Assembly: GCA_900541495.1 (NCBI GenBank)
Contig: UQKC01000041.1
Coordinates: 1 to 20,707, forward strand
Origin: an uncultured Ruminococcus sp.
GTDB lineage: Bacteria > Bacillota > Clostridia > Oscillospirales > Ruminococcaceae
Direction: 5' to 3'
Length of the DNA: 20,707 nt
In this document: in pieces, positions 1 to 7,674 of the stretch
How the letters are laid out: each line of letters begins with the position of its first letter
Numbering within the stretch: the stretch's first letter is position 1
The notes under the pieces: model-generated
Databases searched by the model: none
What the model was told of the DNA's origin: nothing
What the model saw: only the letters and a program-made list of their open reading frames with translations
Made by a program: the position numbers and the translations under genes

Positions 1-77
1 GATGCGCAAAGTCGTAGAAAATTTGCCGTGAGGGAGGTTTTTAGAGGTTCCCTCAATAGGAACACTGAAAATATACC

Positions 78-124
78 GAAAAACACCGCTTCCCCGTGAT
101 AAAATTTACCACGGGAAAACGGTG
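78..124 (-). terminator. Intrinsic terminator of the ABC transporter operon
   Basis: On the minus strand, positions 124-110 pair with 98-84 in a 15-bp stem with two G-U pairs and an 11-nt loop. A run of T (complement of 79-83) follows directly. It lies about 50 nt past the permease stop codon. The remaining bases 1-77 hold only a short inverted repeat (GAGGGA/TCCCTC, about 31-55) and no gene that I can support. Confidence 0.85.
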
Positions 125-171
125 CTTTTCCTGAAAAGGAGAGTTTGTATAAAAAGTGGGTCGAAGTAAGC

Positions 172-3147
172 TTATTCCGCGTTTTTGAGCGCTTCGCTCT
201 TGGAAACCTTTGAAACCTTTCTCATCTGGAGGATTGCAACGACTGCATAGCAGACAAGTCCGACTGCGACCGTAACAACGTATGTCATCGGGTTGATCGA
301 GCATGGGATATATCCCGTCATCATTGTGTAAAGGTAACCCTTGAATATCGCTTTCATTGAAATATCGATGAAAGGAACTGCTATGATAAGTCCGACAACG
401 ACTGCGATCGAGGTCGAGGCGATATAAAGTCCGCCGATCTCGCTGTCCTTGTAGCCGAGTATCTTCGTCATCGATATCGACTGGAAGTTTCTCTCGATGA
501 CCTGCTTGCAGAGGACGTAGATAACGATGATATCGAACAATGCGCCGAATATCTTCATTATATTCATCATACCGCCCATAGAGACCATGAGCTGGTCGGA
601 GAGCTTTGTATAATCATCGGCTGAAATAACTGCGGCAACCTCATCTTCATCAAGCTCTGTGAGTTCGGCATCGGAGAAATAACCCGTAAAGTAGCCGCTC
701 TTGTTGCCGAATGTCCTGTTGAAATCGTCGATATTCATAAATATTGCAAGCGATGAGCTGTAGTCATAAACTCCGCCGACTTCGATCGTATAGGAACTGT
801 TGCGCTTGTATTTTTCGTCAAGTGTAATGCTGTCGCCTGCTTTGATACCGTATTTTTCGCTTATGCCCGTTGAAATGAGCGCCTTCCCCTCGGGGATCTC
901 CGAATGGATATAACGGCTGTCTTTTTCAATGCCGTAAACGGTAATACCGTCCGTTAGGAAGCCTTCCTTTGAATAATCAAAGCTTTCTGAGGCGAATTTT
1001 TCCGCTGAAATATTGTCGATCTCATCGGTTTCTTCATAGTCATAAAGTATATACTGATAGTCGCTTATCATATCCCTGACAACGTTCGCTTTGTATTCGT
1101 CCATCATTCTCGGCATCATATCTCCAAAGCTGATAAGGACTGCGCCGAAGAGGATCCCGACTATCATTACGATATATCCGGGGAGATTCGTGAAGAAAAT
1201 TCTCAGGCTGAATCTCGTCATAAACGGTATCTTTGTGTTAAGGCGCATTGCCTTTTTGTTGGAGTTCTTTTTAAGGTCGTGACGTAGGAACTTGAGCGGA
1301 CTTAATTCAAGCTTGGAAGCAAGTACCGTCAGATTTATTATCAGCATAAGCACTATCGGAACAACTGTCGAAAGCACGAATGCAGACGGATCCCAGACGG
1401 TTTTATATGTCGTGAGCGAATACGAGCCGAGGTAAAGACCCACGCAGAAATCCTTCATAGCTGTATATCCGATGACGTTTCCGACAACTGCCGAAATGAG
1501 CGTAACGATTATCGGAAGAAGCATATAATGTCGGATAAGCTCGCCCTTTGTGTATCCCGAAGCACGGAGAGTACCGATAACACCTGCTTCGGCAACGATA
1601 GTGTTTGAAATGGTCACTGCAAAAATGAATGCAATAACAGCGATCATCATATATACCATTACCATTGCTCCCGCTTCGTCACCGCCGATATCGTCAATGG
1701 AGAAATTTATACCCTGATTGAGATATCTCGGGATATAATTATCAACGGTGATAATATCCGTCTTGTCGATCTCGTCCTCGAATTCCTCATCATCGGGCAT
1801 TTCAAAATCTTCACCGTTTATCTCGGCTTCAACGCCGTCCTCAATAATTCCGAAGAGGAAATCGTCAAGCTCAACGGAAAGGTCTTCTCTCTTAGGCTTT
1901 TCAACGGAATCGATATACTGATCCTTGAATTCGTCCTCGGAGGGAGCTTCGTATTCCTCGCCTTTTATTGCGGCGGCTACGGAATCTTCGATTATCTTGA
2001 ATGTGAAATCATCTGTTTCTACCGAAAGGTCGGACTGTGCAGGCTTCTTGACGGAATCGAGGTATTCGTCGATGAACTCCTGCTCGGTAGGACCTGCGTA
2101 AGCCGATCCCGTCATCATTGCTTCAACAGACTTTTCGATAACGCCGAATGTGAAGTCGTCAACATCTATAGAAAGATCGGATTTAGCAGGCTTAACACCT
2201 GTTGAAGCATAGAGCATACCATACTCTTCCGCACCCTTGGTGATGTTCTGAGTTACCTCTGCGACCTTTTCTTCGATAGACTTCTGATAGATGCTGCCGT
2301 ATTCCTCTGCGCCTTTTTCAATAGTATCGGTGAGGCTGTTCACCTTATCCTCAAAGGACTTTTTGTAGATGTCGGCATATTCTTCCGAAGCCTTTTCAAG
2401 CTTGTCAGTGAGTTCGTCTATCTGCACCTGAACGACAGCTTCGTCATAATCGGTGAGCTCATCTTCGATAAGGTCGAGGAACTTGTCGGAGCGGTCTGCG
2501 GCTTCGATATCGTCCGCATATTCTTCGTTATAGAGCCAAGCATAATTGTATTTAAGGTTCTTGCTTCCGAGAGCTTCAAAGCCGCTGTCGGTCATTACTG
2601 CGACAGAGAAATTGATCGAATCAAACATTGAGTCGGTGTTGCTCTCAAAAAGTGTGCTGTAGTTTGGAAGAGCAACAAAGCCCGTTATGGCAAGAGCCTT
2701 GCCGTTAAGTGTTATCGTATCGCCAACATTGATATCGTTATTCTTGGCAAAAACACGGTCAATGGCAATTTCATTATCCTTTGTCGGAAGTTCACCGCTC
2801 AATAAGCACGGGTTGTTGAGCGCATCGGTCTGCTTGTAAACTCTGACGGTAGCACCCGTTTCGGCGGTGTCTTCGTCAAAATAAAAGCTGTCATAAAATT
2901 TTAAGTCTGCACCGCTTTCAAGCTTATCTTTAAGCTCATCCGGGAGTGCTTTATCGAATGTGATATGTCCGTCCTCAATGTTGTAGAGGCCTAAGCTTTC
3001 ATAATACGCCGCTTTAAGACTCTCATTTCCGACTCTCATACCCGAGCATATCGAAATGAGCAGCACCATCATAACAAAAATAGCAATATACTTTGCGGCA
3101 TCTTTCGCGAACTCACGCGGCAGACGCTTTGTAAGGGGATCTCTCAT
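172..3147 (-). CDS. ABC transporter permease, FtsX/MacB-like, with internal tandem repeats
   Basis: This is a large (991 aa) FtsX-like permease, the membrane partner of the ATPase encoded just upstream. One membrane segment lies near the N-terminus (about 20-36), three around 495-610, one near 655-675, and three more near 865-880, 905-930 and 955-975, which is the duplicated FtsX layout. Between the first segment and the second lies a very long outside domain (about 40-490). It contains two consecutive repeat families: three copies of a 26-residue helical unit starting near 251, 277 and 303 (core KGAEEYG.IY), then three copies of a 49-residue unit starting at 319, 368 and 417 (core KP..SDLS...DDF.F.IIE). 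The start is ATG preceded by GGAGG. The gene lies 12 nt after the ATPase stop. Such pairs usually export lipids, peptides or antimicrobials; the substrate is unknown. The operon promoter carries metal-regulon operators. Confidence 0.9.
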   Translation of the reverse strand: MRDPLTKRLPREFAKDAAKYIAIFVMMVLLISICSGMRVGNESLKAAYYESLGLYNIEDGHITFDKALPDELKDKLESGADLKFYDSFYFDEDTAETGATVRVYKQTDALNNPCLLSGELPTKDNEIAIDRVFAKNNDINVGDTITLNGKALAITGFVALPNYSTLFESNTDSMFDSINFSVAVMTDSGFEALGSKNLKYNYAWLYNEEYADDIEAADRSDKFLDLIEDELTDYDEAVVQVQIDELTDKLEKASEEYADIYKKSFEDKVNSLTDTIEKGAEEYGSIYQKSIEEKVAEVTQNITKGAEEYGMLYASTGVKPAKSDLSIDVDDFTFGVIEKSVEAMMTGSAYAGPTEQEFIDEYLDSVKKPAQSDLSVETDDFTFKIIEDSVAAAIKGEEYEAPSEDEFKDQYIDSVEKPKREDLSVELDDFLFGIIEDGVEAEINGEDFEMPDDEEFEDEIDKTDIITVDNYIPRYLNQGINFSIDDIGGDEAGAMVMVYMMIAVIAFIFAVTISNTIVAEAGVIGTLRASGYTKGELIRHYMLLPIIVTLISAVVGNVIGYTAMKDFCVGLYLGSYSLTTYKTVWDPSAFVLSTVVPIVLMLIINLTVLASKLELSPLKFLRHDLKKNSNKKAMRLNTKIPFMTRFSLRIFFTNLPGYIVMIVGILFGAVLISFGDMMPRMMDEYKANVVRDMISDYQYILYDYEETDEIDNISAEKFASESFDYSKEGFLTDGITVYGIEKDSRYIHSEIPEGKALISTGISEKYGIKAGDSITLDEKYKRNSSYTIEVGGVYDYSSSLAIFMNIDDFNRTFGNKSGYFTGYFSDAELTELDEDEVAAVISADDYTKLSDQLMVSMGGMMNIMKIFGALFDIIVIYVLCKQVIERNFQSISMTKILGYKDSEIGGLYIASTSIAVVVGLIIAVPFIDISMKAIFKGYLYTMMTGYIPCSINPMTYVVTVAVGLVCYAVVAILQMRKVSKVSKSEALKNAE

Positions 3148-3159
3148 CTTCGTTCCTCC

Positions 3160-3858
3160 TTACCAGTCAAGCTCTTCGGCAGAAAGCTTATGCTCGTTGC
3201 GGATCTCTTTTCTTATCATTCCGTCACGAAGCTTTACTACCTTGTCTGCCATATCCTTTATTGCTTCATTGTGCGTTACCATTATTACGGTCGTGTTGTA
3301 CTTCTGATTTACCGTTTCGATAAGCTTCAGAATTTCCTTTGAAGTGTTGTAGTCGAGCGCACCTGTCGGCTCGTCGCAGAGGAGGATATCGGGGTTCTTT
3401 ACGATGGCTCTGCCGATAGAACATCTCTGCTGCTGACCGCCCGAAAGCTGGGACGGAAGCTTGTGACGATGCTCATAAAGTCCGAGAGTTTTAAGTATAT
3501 CGTCAACATCGAGCGGCGAATCGCTCAGATATGCGCCCGTTTCAACGTTTTCCTTAATGTTGAGGTTCGGAATAAGGTTGTACATCTGGAAAATGTATCC
3601 GAGATGCTTTCTGCGGTAATTTGTGAGAGCTTTTTCGTTCATATTCTCGGTCTTTTCGCCGTTAATGGAGATATAACCCGAATCAGCGTCATCAATACCG
3701 CCGATTATGTTAAGGAGCGTGGATTTGCCGCTGCCCGAAGGTCCGAGAAGAACACAGAATTCACCTTTTTCGATACCAACACTTATCCCCTTGAGTACCT
3801 CGACCTTGCTTTCACCGCTTCCGTAGCTTTTTTTGATATTGTTTATCTCAATAAACAT
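3160..3858 (-). CDS. ABC transporter ATP-binding protein, MacB/LolD-like
   Basis: This cytoplasmic ATPase powers the FtsX-like permease encoded 12 nt downstream. It has the Walker A motif GPSGSGKST near residue 40, the Q-loop in YIFQMYNL, the signature LSGGQQQR, the Walker B segment ILLCDEPTGALD and the switch histidine in VTHNE. At about 232 aa it is the normal length for the MacB/LolD class. I prefer the ATG at 3858 because AAAGGG stands 8-9 nt before it; an in-frame GTG at 3867 would add three residues (MKR) and also has a possible binding site. The unit has its own promoter at 4024-4052 and two operator-like palindromes in the leader, which suggests metal-dependent expression. Confidence 0.93.
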   Translation of the reverse strand: MFIEINNIKKSYGSGESKVEVLKGISVGIEKGEFCVLLGPSGSGKSTLLNIIGGIDDADSGYISINGEKTENMNEKALTNYRRKHLGYIFQMYNLIPNLNIKENVETGAYLSDSPLDVDDILKTLGLYEHRHKLPSQLSGGQQQRCSIGRAIVKNPDILLCDEPTGALDYNTSKEILKLIETVNQKYNTTVIMVTHNEAIKDMADKVVKLRDGMIRKEIRNEHKLSAEELDW

Positions 3859-3929
3859 TCTCTTCACCCTTTCATTCCCTCTAAGACATTCCTGCCTGAA
3901 AAATTCCGCTCTTTGCCGCTGTTTATCAA

Positions 3930-3945
3930 GTTAGCGCAAACTAAC
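3930..3945. promoter_or_regulatory. Operator-like palindrome GTTAGCGCAAACTAAC
   Basis: It matches the window-wide motif GTTAGC-N4-GCTAAC with one half-site change. It lies in the leader of the ABC operon, between the promoter and the ATPase start codon, 70 bp from a second copy. Confidence 0.6.
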
Positions 3946-3960
3946 TCAATTGCAATTTTT

Positions 3961-3997
3961 ATACCTTTGCTTTCTTTTCCGCAAAAAGCAAAGGTAT
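3961..3997. repeat. 10-bp perfect inverted repeat in the ABC operon leader
   Basis: ATACCTTTGC at 3961-3970 is the exact inverse of 3988-3997, with a 17-nt loop. It would form a hairpin in the untranslated leader between the two operators. No T run follows it on the minus strand, so it is not an ordinary terminator. Its role is unknown. Confidence 0.5.
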
Positions 3998-3999
3998 GC

Positions 4000-4015
4000 A
4001 TTAGCAGCGGCTAAC
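4000..4015. promoter_or_regulatory. Operator-like palindrome ATTAGCAGCGGCTAAC
   Basis: The half-sites are separated by 4 nt. It starts 8 nt after the -10 box of the ABC promoter, so a bound protein would cover the transcription start. Confidence 0.7.
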
Positions 4016-4023
4016 TGTATATT

Positions 4024-4052
4024 ATTTTACCATATTAAGCCTTATCTAACAA
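4024..4052 (-). promoter_or_regulatory. Promoter of the ABC transporter operon
   Basis: On the minus strand: -35 TTGTTA (4052-4047), a 17-nt spacer, and -10 TAAAAT (4029-4024). The operator at 4000-4015 follows 8 nt later. Confidence 0.75.
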
Positions 4053-4116
4053 GGTTTAATATACACAAACTTGAACGTTTACGTTATCTTTACTTTGTTG
4101 AATTTACACGAGCGCA

Positions 4117-4902
4117 TTACCCGAGTGTAACATCAAGTATCATCATCACTGCGAAGCCGACTGCAAATGATACCGTTCCGATGTTGGAATGTTCTCCCTC
4201 GGACATTTCGGGGATAAGCTCCTCGACTACGACATATATCATCGCACCTGCCGCAAAGCTGAGAAAATACGGCATTGCAGGGATTATGAAGCCTGCCGCA
4301 AGTATCGTCAGCACTGCGCCGACAGGCTCTGCCGCGCCCGAGATAACACCCCAGACGAACGCTTTCCCCTTGCTCATTCCCTCCGAACGGAGCGGCATAG
4401 ATATAATCGCGCCCTCGGGGAAATTCTGTATCGCAATTCCGACCGAAAGTGCAAGCGCCGCCGCAGCCGTCATATTCTGTCCGCCGTAGATAAGTCCCGC
4501 ATAGACCACGCCGACAGCCATTCCCTCGGGGATATTATGTATCGTCACCGCAAGCAGAAGCATCGTGTTTTTAGAAAGGTGCGAACGCACGCCCTCCGCT
4601 TTGTCGCTGTTTAAATGCAGATGCGGAACCAAACCGTCGATAAGCAGCAGAACGAAGATACCGACAAGAAATCCCACCGCCGCAGGGACAAACGAAAGCT
4701 TCCCCATTTTCTCCGACTGCTCTATCGCAGGGATAAGCAAACTCCACACCGAAGCCGCCGTCATAACGCCTGCCGCAAAGCCGGTCAGTATTCGCTGAAC
4801 AGTGCGGTTCAGACCGCCTTTCATAAACAATACACACGCAGCCCCGAGCGATGTTCCGATAAACGGTATCGCAAGTCCGCGCACAACATTTAAAATTTCC
4901 AT
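4117..4902 (-). CDS. ZIP family metal transporter (GufA-like)
   Basis: This 261-aa inner-membrane protein has about eight membrane segments and is the normal size for bacterial ZIP importers, which take up divalent metals such as zinc, iron or manganese. The metal-path motifs are present: HNIPEGMA at 122-129 in the fourth segment and QNFPEGA at 159-165 in the fifth. E192 and E227/E228 lie in later segments. A His-containing loop (PHLHL, about 93-97) is typical of the family. Start is ATG at 4902 after AGAGGTGA. The gene is alone in its unit, with a perfect-consensus promoter and one operator at the start site, which favours regulation by a metal-sensing repressor. The metal cannot be read from sequence; the shared operator with feo suggests iron or manganese rather than zinc. 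Confidence 0.92.
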   Translation of the reverse strand: MEILNVVRGLAIPFIGTSLGAACVLFMKGGLNRTVQRILTGFAAGVMTAASVWSLLIPAIEQSEKMGKLSFVPAAVGFLVGIFVLLLIDGLVPHLHLNSDKAEGVRSHLSKNTMLLLAVTIHNIPEGMAVGVVYAGLIYGGQNMTAAAALALSVGIAIQNFPEGAIISMPLRSEGMSKGKAFVWGVISGAAEPVGAVLTILAAGFIIPAMPYFLSFAAGAMIYVVVEELIPEMSEGEHSNIGTVSFAVGFAVMMILDVTLG

Positions 4903-4923
4903 ATTATCACCTCTGTTGATTGG

Positions 4924-4939
4924 GTTACCTATTGCTAAC
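4924..4939. promoter_or_regulatory. Operator-like palindrome GTTACCTATTGCTAAC
   Basis: This copy of the regulon motif has one half-site change. It begins 7 nt after the -10 box of the ZIP promoter. Confidence 0.7.
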
Positions 4940-4946
4940 TGAATTA

Positions 4947-4975
4947 ATTATACCATCTGCATATCTTTTTGTCAA
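4947..4975 (-). promoter_or_regulatory. Consensus promoter of the ZIP gene
   Basis: On the minus strand: TTGACA (4975-4970), 17-nt spacer, TATAAT (4952-4947). Both boxes match the housekeeping sigma consensus exactly. Confidence 0.9.
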
Positions 4976-5012
4976 GGAAAAATATGGCGTAACCGCAATA
5001 TTTGAACATAAG

Positions 5013-5200
5013 CTATTGTAGGGGACGGTTCCCCGTCACACAGTCACCAATACCGTTTAAGAAGTGGGACGAGCGACCCTCCCTACGGAAATATGGCTAT
5101 TTCCATTAAGGACCTGTCTTCATAAGCATATGCACACGTCTTTTCGGCAAATTTTGCTGCATACTGCGTTAAAAATCCTTGCCGAAAAAAATTTTTTTGA
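5013..5200. repeat. Non-coding, repeat-like intergenic stretch
   Basis: No gene is supported between the ZIP promoter and 5220. About 5013-5115 is bounded by rough inverted ends (AGCTATTGTAGGGG on the left; CCCTACGGAAATATGGCT on the right) and contains the self-complementary GGGGACGGTTCCCC. About 5130-5190 contains CGGCAA and TTGCCG flanking a loop. From memory, sequences of this style recur between genes in Ruminococcus-like genomes. Within this window each is present once, so the repeat call is an inference. Confidence 0.35.
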
Positions 5201-5219
5201 AAAAAATTAAATGTTATGC

Positions 5220-5249
5220 TTGACTAATTAGGGGGTTATGTGTTAGAAT
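5220..5249 (+). promoter_or_regulatory. Plus-strand promoter of the candidate small RNA
   Basis: -35 TTGACT (5220-5225), 18-nt spacer, -10 TAGAAT (5244-5249). An operator begins 9 nt later, the same geometry as the ZIP, feo, ABC and DUF3793 promoters. It faces away from the ZIP gene and toward no recognisable protein gene. Confidence 0.55.
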
Positions 5250-5258
5250 ATAAGCACG

Positions 5259-5274
5259 GTTAGCAGTGGCTAAT
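5259..5274. promoter_or_regulatory. Operator-like palindrome GTTAGCAGTGGCTAAT
   Basis: This copy of the regulon motif sits at the predicted start of the plus-strand transcript, 9 nt after its -10 box. Confidence 0.65.
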
Positions 5275-5537
5275 CGGATTGAGTATAAGAAAACGCCTAT
5301 CAAAAACTATGACTCCTTTATTAGTAAATGAACGGCAATTTCTATAGGGCATACTCCTTCGTAACATTTAAAGTCATATCCGCTTTGATACTGCCTTTTC
5401 CTCGTCCGTTAAGACAGTATAAAAAACCTCCCTGCGCAGATATTGCACCTGCATACAACGGAGATGCGCTGCTATCGCATTCCGACCGCAATATCTGCAA
5501 AAAGCGGATATCATTCAACCCCAAAACGCCAAAAATC

Positions 5538-5575
5538 AAAAGGCACGGTTCATTTTCCGAACTGTGCCTTTTTAT
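5538..5575. terminator. Bidirectional intrinsic terminator
   Basis: AAAAGGCACGGTTC (5538-5551) pairs with 5559-5572 through a 7-nt loop, with one G-U pair on one strand. On the plus strand T-rich sequence follows, ending the candidate small RNA. On the minus strand it lies about 9 nt beyond the P-type ATPase stop and is also followed by T-rich sequence. Confidence 0.85.
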
Positions 5576-5583
5576 TTATAGAT

Positions 5584-7674
5584 TTACTTTTCCTTATCGG
5601 GTAAAAGCTTTGTCATGCTCTTTGCGCATATCGCCATTGTTGAAGCGTTATGCAGGAACGCTGATGTTCCCGGTGCGATTATTCCGCAGAAGCCCGTGAG
5701 GAGCAATGCAGAATTGAACCAAAGTATGAAGCGGTAATTCTTATGTATTCTTTCCATAAGAAGCTCGCTGAGTTCACGCAGACGAACAAGCTCTTCCAGT
5801 CCCGTTCCGCGGAGGGTTATATCCGCAGCTTCCTTTGCGATATCCGAAGCGTCGCTGACGGCTGCCGAAACATTCGCTGCGGCGAGTGCAGGTGCGTCGT
5901 TTATGCCGTCGCCGACCATAACGACCTTTCTGCCGTCCGCTTTGAGTTTTTCTATCATACCGTGCTTGTCTTCGGGGAGCACCTGAGCATAGAACTCGGT
6001 TATGCCGAGCTGAGAAGCTATCATCTCCGCAGCCTTTGTGCTGTCGCCAGTGAGCATTATAACATTCCTGAAGCCGCTCTTTTTCAGCTTTTCAACAACG
6101 TCCTTTGCTTCGGCTCTCGGAGGGTCTGCAATACAGAGTGCTGCCGAAAGCGTATCGCCGACGGCAAGATATACTACCGAGCAAGCGCCCGACTGTTCAT
6201 CTATCTTCTCCTGCTGCTCCAAGGTTATATCGATGCCCTCATCTTCGCAGACAAAGTGTTTGCTGCCGATGATAGCGCGTTCGCCGTTGAGCGTTGTTGC
6301 GATGCCGTGAGCAACGATATAGTTGACCTCGGCGTGTTCTTCCGCGTGGTCAAGTCCCTTATCAGCGGCGGCTTTTACGATAGCCTTTGCTACGCTGTGA
6401 GGGAAATGCTCTTCGAGACAGGCTGCGATCCGGAGTGCCTCGTCCTCGGAATATTTTCCGAACGGGATCACCTTTTCGAGAACGGGTTCTGCGTTTGTGA
6501 GCGTACCTGTCTTGTCGAATACTATTGTATCTGCCGAAGCGAATTCTTCGAGATATTTTCCGCCCTTTACGGTGATGTCCATATCTGCGGCTTCTTTTAT
6601 CGCCGAGATGACGGCAATAGGCGTTGAAAGCTTTATCGCGCAGGAATAATCGACCATAAGCACGGAAACCGCCTTGGTGATGTTCCGTGTGAAGAGCAGT
6701 GCAAGACCGAAGCCGATAAAGCTGAAAGGGACAATGCTGTCCGCAAGCTTTTCCGCACGGCTCTGAACGCCTGCCTTGAGGTTTTCCGAATTGTCGATAA
6801 GGTCTATTATCCTGCTCAGTTTTGTGCCCGAGGAAAGCTCTCTTACCGTAACGGCAACGCTGCCCTCTTCGACTACTGTGCCCGCAAAGACCGAGTTTCC
6901 GACCGTTTTCATAACGGCAAGCGGCTCGCCCGTCATTGCGGCTTCGCAGATATAAGCTTCGCCCTCGGAGATCTCACCGTCTACGGGGATAACGCTGCCC
7001 GTGCGGACACGGATAACATCGCCCTTTTTCAGCTCGGACATTGGGATAAGCACATCTGCGCCGTCCTGAACGAGCCATACCTTGTCGGCTTTAACTGCAA
7101 GGCTGTCTGCGAGTGCGGCTTTCGTTCTCGCTCTTGTATAATCTTCGAGAAGTCCCGAGATATTCAGCAGGAACATTACCGTGCCGGCGGTCTTGTAGTT
7201 CTTCTGGATAAGGCAAGCGCCTATCGAAGCGCCGTCAAGCACATCGACCGTGAGTTTTCCTTCAAGCAAGGTCTTTATGCCCTTTAAGACATATTTAAGT
7301 CCATTGTAAATGATGATGTACTTTCTTATGCACATCGGAAGAAAAAGCTTTGAAGCGAGCTTTTTCAGTGTAACATCAAGGATACTGTCCTTGAATTCAC
7401 GGTCTATCTCGGCGATGCTGTAGTCCGAGCCAACGGGGACGATCTCCATTTTTCTCGGGTCAAGGCTTGAAACAAGCTTTATTACATCGCTTCGCGAACC
7501 GTCTTTATAATAAATAAGTATGCCGCCGTTTTCGCTGCGTATCTCCGCATCGGTAACGAAATCTTCGGACGTGATGCGCTTGTAGATACTGTATTCCAGC
7601 TCCTTATCGAACGCAAAGCCGCCGCAGCGGAATCTTATACGGCGCGGTTGGTCATAAACTATTTTAAAGTTCAT
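5584..7674 (-). CDS. P1B-type heavy-metal translocating ATPase, non-canonical motifs
   Basis: This membrane ATPase couples ATP hydrolysis to metal movement, usually efflux. Visible motifs are TGEP (248-251), the phosphorylated Asp in DKTGT (D387), TGD near 542 and GDGINDAP (588-595). At 696 aa it is normal for P1B enzymes. Three things are unusual. The transmembrane metal motif, normally CPC or SPC, reads S344-C345-A346 (DYSCAIKLSTP). The usual HP motif reads H-S (EEHFPHSVAKAI, about 421-431). The N-terminus has only a degenerate HMA-like segment (RRIRFRCG, about 11-18) without CxxC. The layout resembles the CtpC-like group reported as Mn(II) exporters, so Mn or Fe is plausible and unproven. 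The ATG overlaps the preceding stop (TAATG), implying translational coupling. Its unit has a strong promoter without the operator motif. Confidence 0.88.
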   Translation of the reverse strand: MNFKIVYDQPRRIRFRCGGFAFDKELEYSIYKRITSEDFVTDAEIRSENGGILIYYKDGSRSDVIKLVSSLDPRKMEIVPVGSDYSIAEIDREFKDSILDVTLKKLASKLFLPMCIRKYIIIYNGLKYVLKGIKTLLEGKLTVDVLDGASIGACLIQKNYKTAGTVMFLLNISGLLEDYTRARTKAALADSLAVKADKVWLVQDGADVLIPMSELKKGDVIRVRTGSVIPVDGEISEGEAYICEAAMTGEPLAVMKTVGNSVFAGTVVEEGSVAVTVRELSSGTKLSRIIDLIDNSENLKAGVQSRAEKLADSIVPFSFIGFGLALLFTRNITKAVSVLMVDYSCAIKLSTPIAVISAIKEAADMDITVKGGKYLEEFASADTIVFDKTGTLTNAEPVLEKVIPFGKYSEDEALRIAACLEEHFPHSVAKAIVKAAADKGLDHAEEHAEVNYIVAHGIATTLNGERAIIGSKHFVCEDEGIDITLEQQEKIDEQSGACSVVYLAVGDTLSAALCIADPPRAEAKDVVEKLKKSGFRNVIMLTGDSTKAAEMIASQLGITEFYAQVLPEDKHGMIEKLKADGRKVVMVGDGINDAPALAAANVSAAVSDASDIAKEAADITLRGTGLEELVRLRELSELLMERIHKNYRFILWFNSALLLTGFCGIIAPGTSAFLHNASTMAICAKSMTKLLPDKEK

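Larger units (their letters stand above)
5256..5580 (+). ncRNA. Candidate metal-regulated structured small RNA
   Basis: The predicted transcript runs from about 5256 to the terminator at 5538-5575, about 320 nt. It shows nested pairing: an outer 11-bp perfect stem 5376-5386/5501-5511; a second 11-bp perfect stem 5436-5446/5488-5498 holding an inner stem (about 5460-5468/5476-5483, one bulge); and a hairpin 5388-5393/5415-5420 whose 21-nt loop is rich in C and U. A short unpaired stretch carries CCTCCCT (5427-5433). Pyrimidine-rich unpaired stretches like these are typical of small RNAs that pair with Shine-Dalgarno sites. An upstream domain may close by 5281-5286/5351-5356. The first plus-strand ORFs (a 12-codon ATG frame at 5309 and a 123-codon frame at 5328 that runs past the terminator) have no ribosome binding site. 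Promoter, operator and terminator are seen; the regulatory RNA role is inferred. Confidence 0.45.

Noticed and set aside
3463..4489. Plus-strand frames of 183 and 179 codons near the ABC and ZIP genes
   Set aside because: They run antisense through conserved ATPase and ZIP motifs and cross the ABC promoter and operators.
5342..5539. Minus-strand frame of 65 codons
   Set aside because: No convincing ribosome site, and it covers the inverted repeats of the candidate small RNA. A small protein cannot be fully excluded.
5328..5699. Plus-strand frame of 123 codons downstream of the plus-strand promoter
   Set aside because: No ribosome binding site; it runs through the terminator and into the antisense of the P-type ATPase. 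The interval fits a structured RNA better.
5743..6627. Plus-strand open frame of 294 codons
   Set aside because: It lies wholly antisense to the P-type ATPase, which has clear motifs. It has no ribosome binding site and its sequence is Cys/Arg-rich, typical of a shadow frame.
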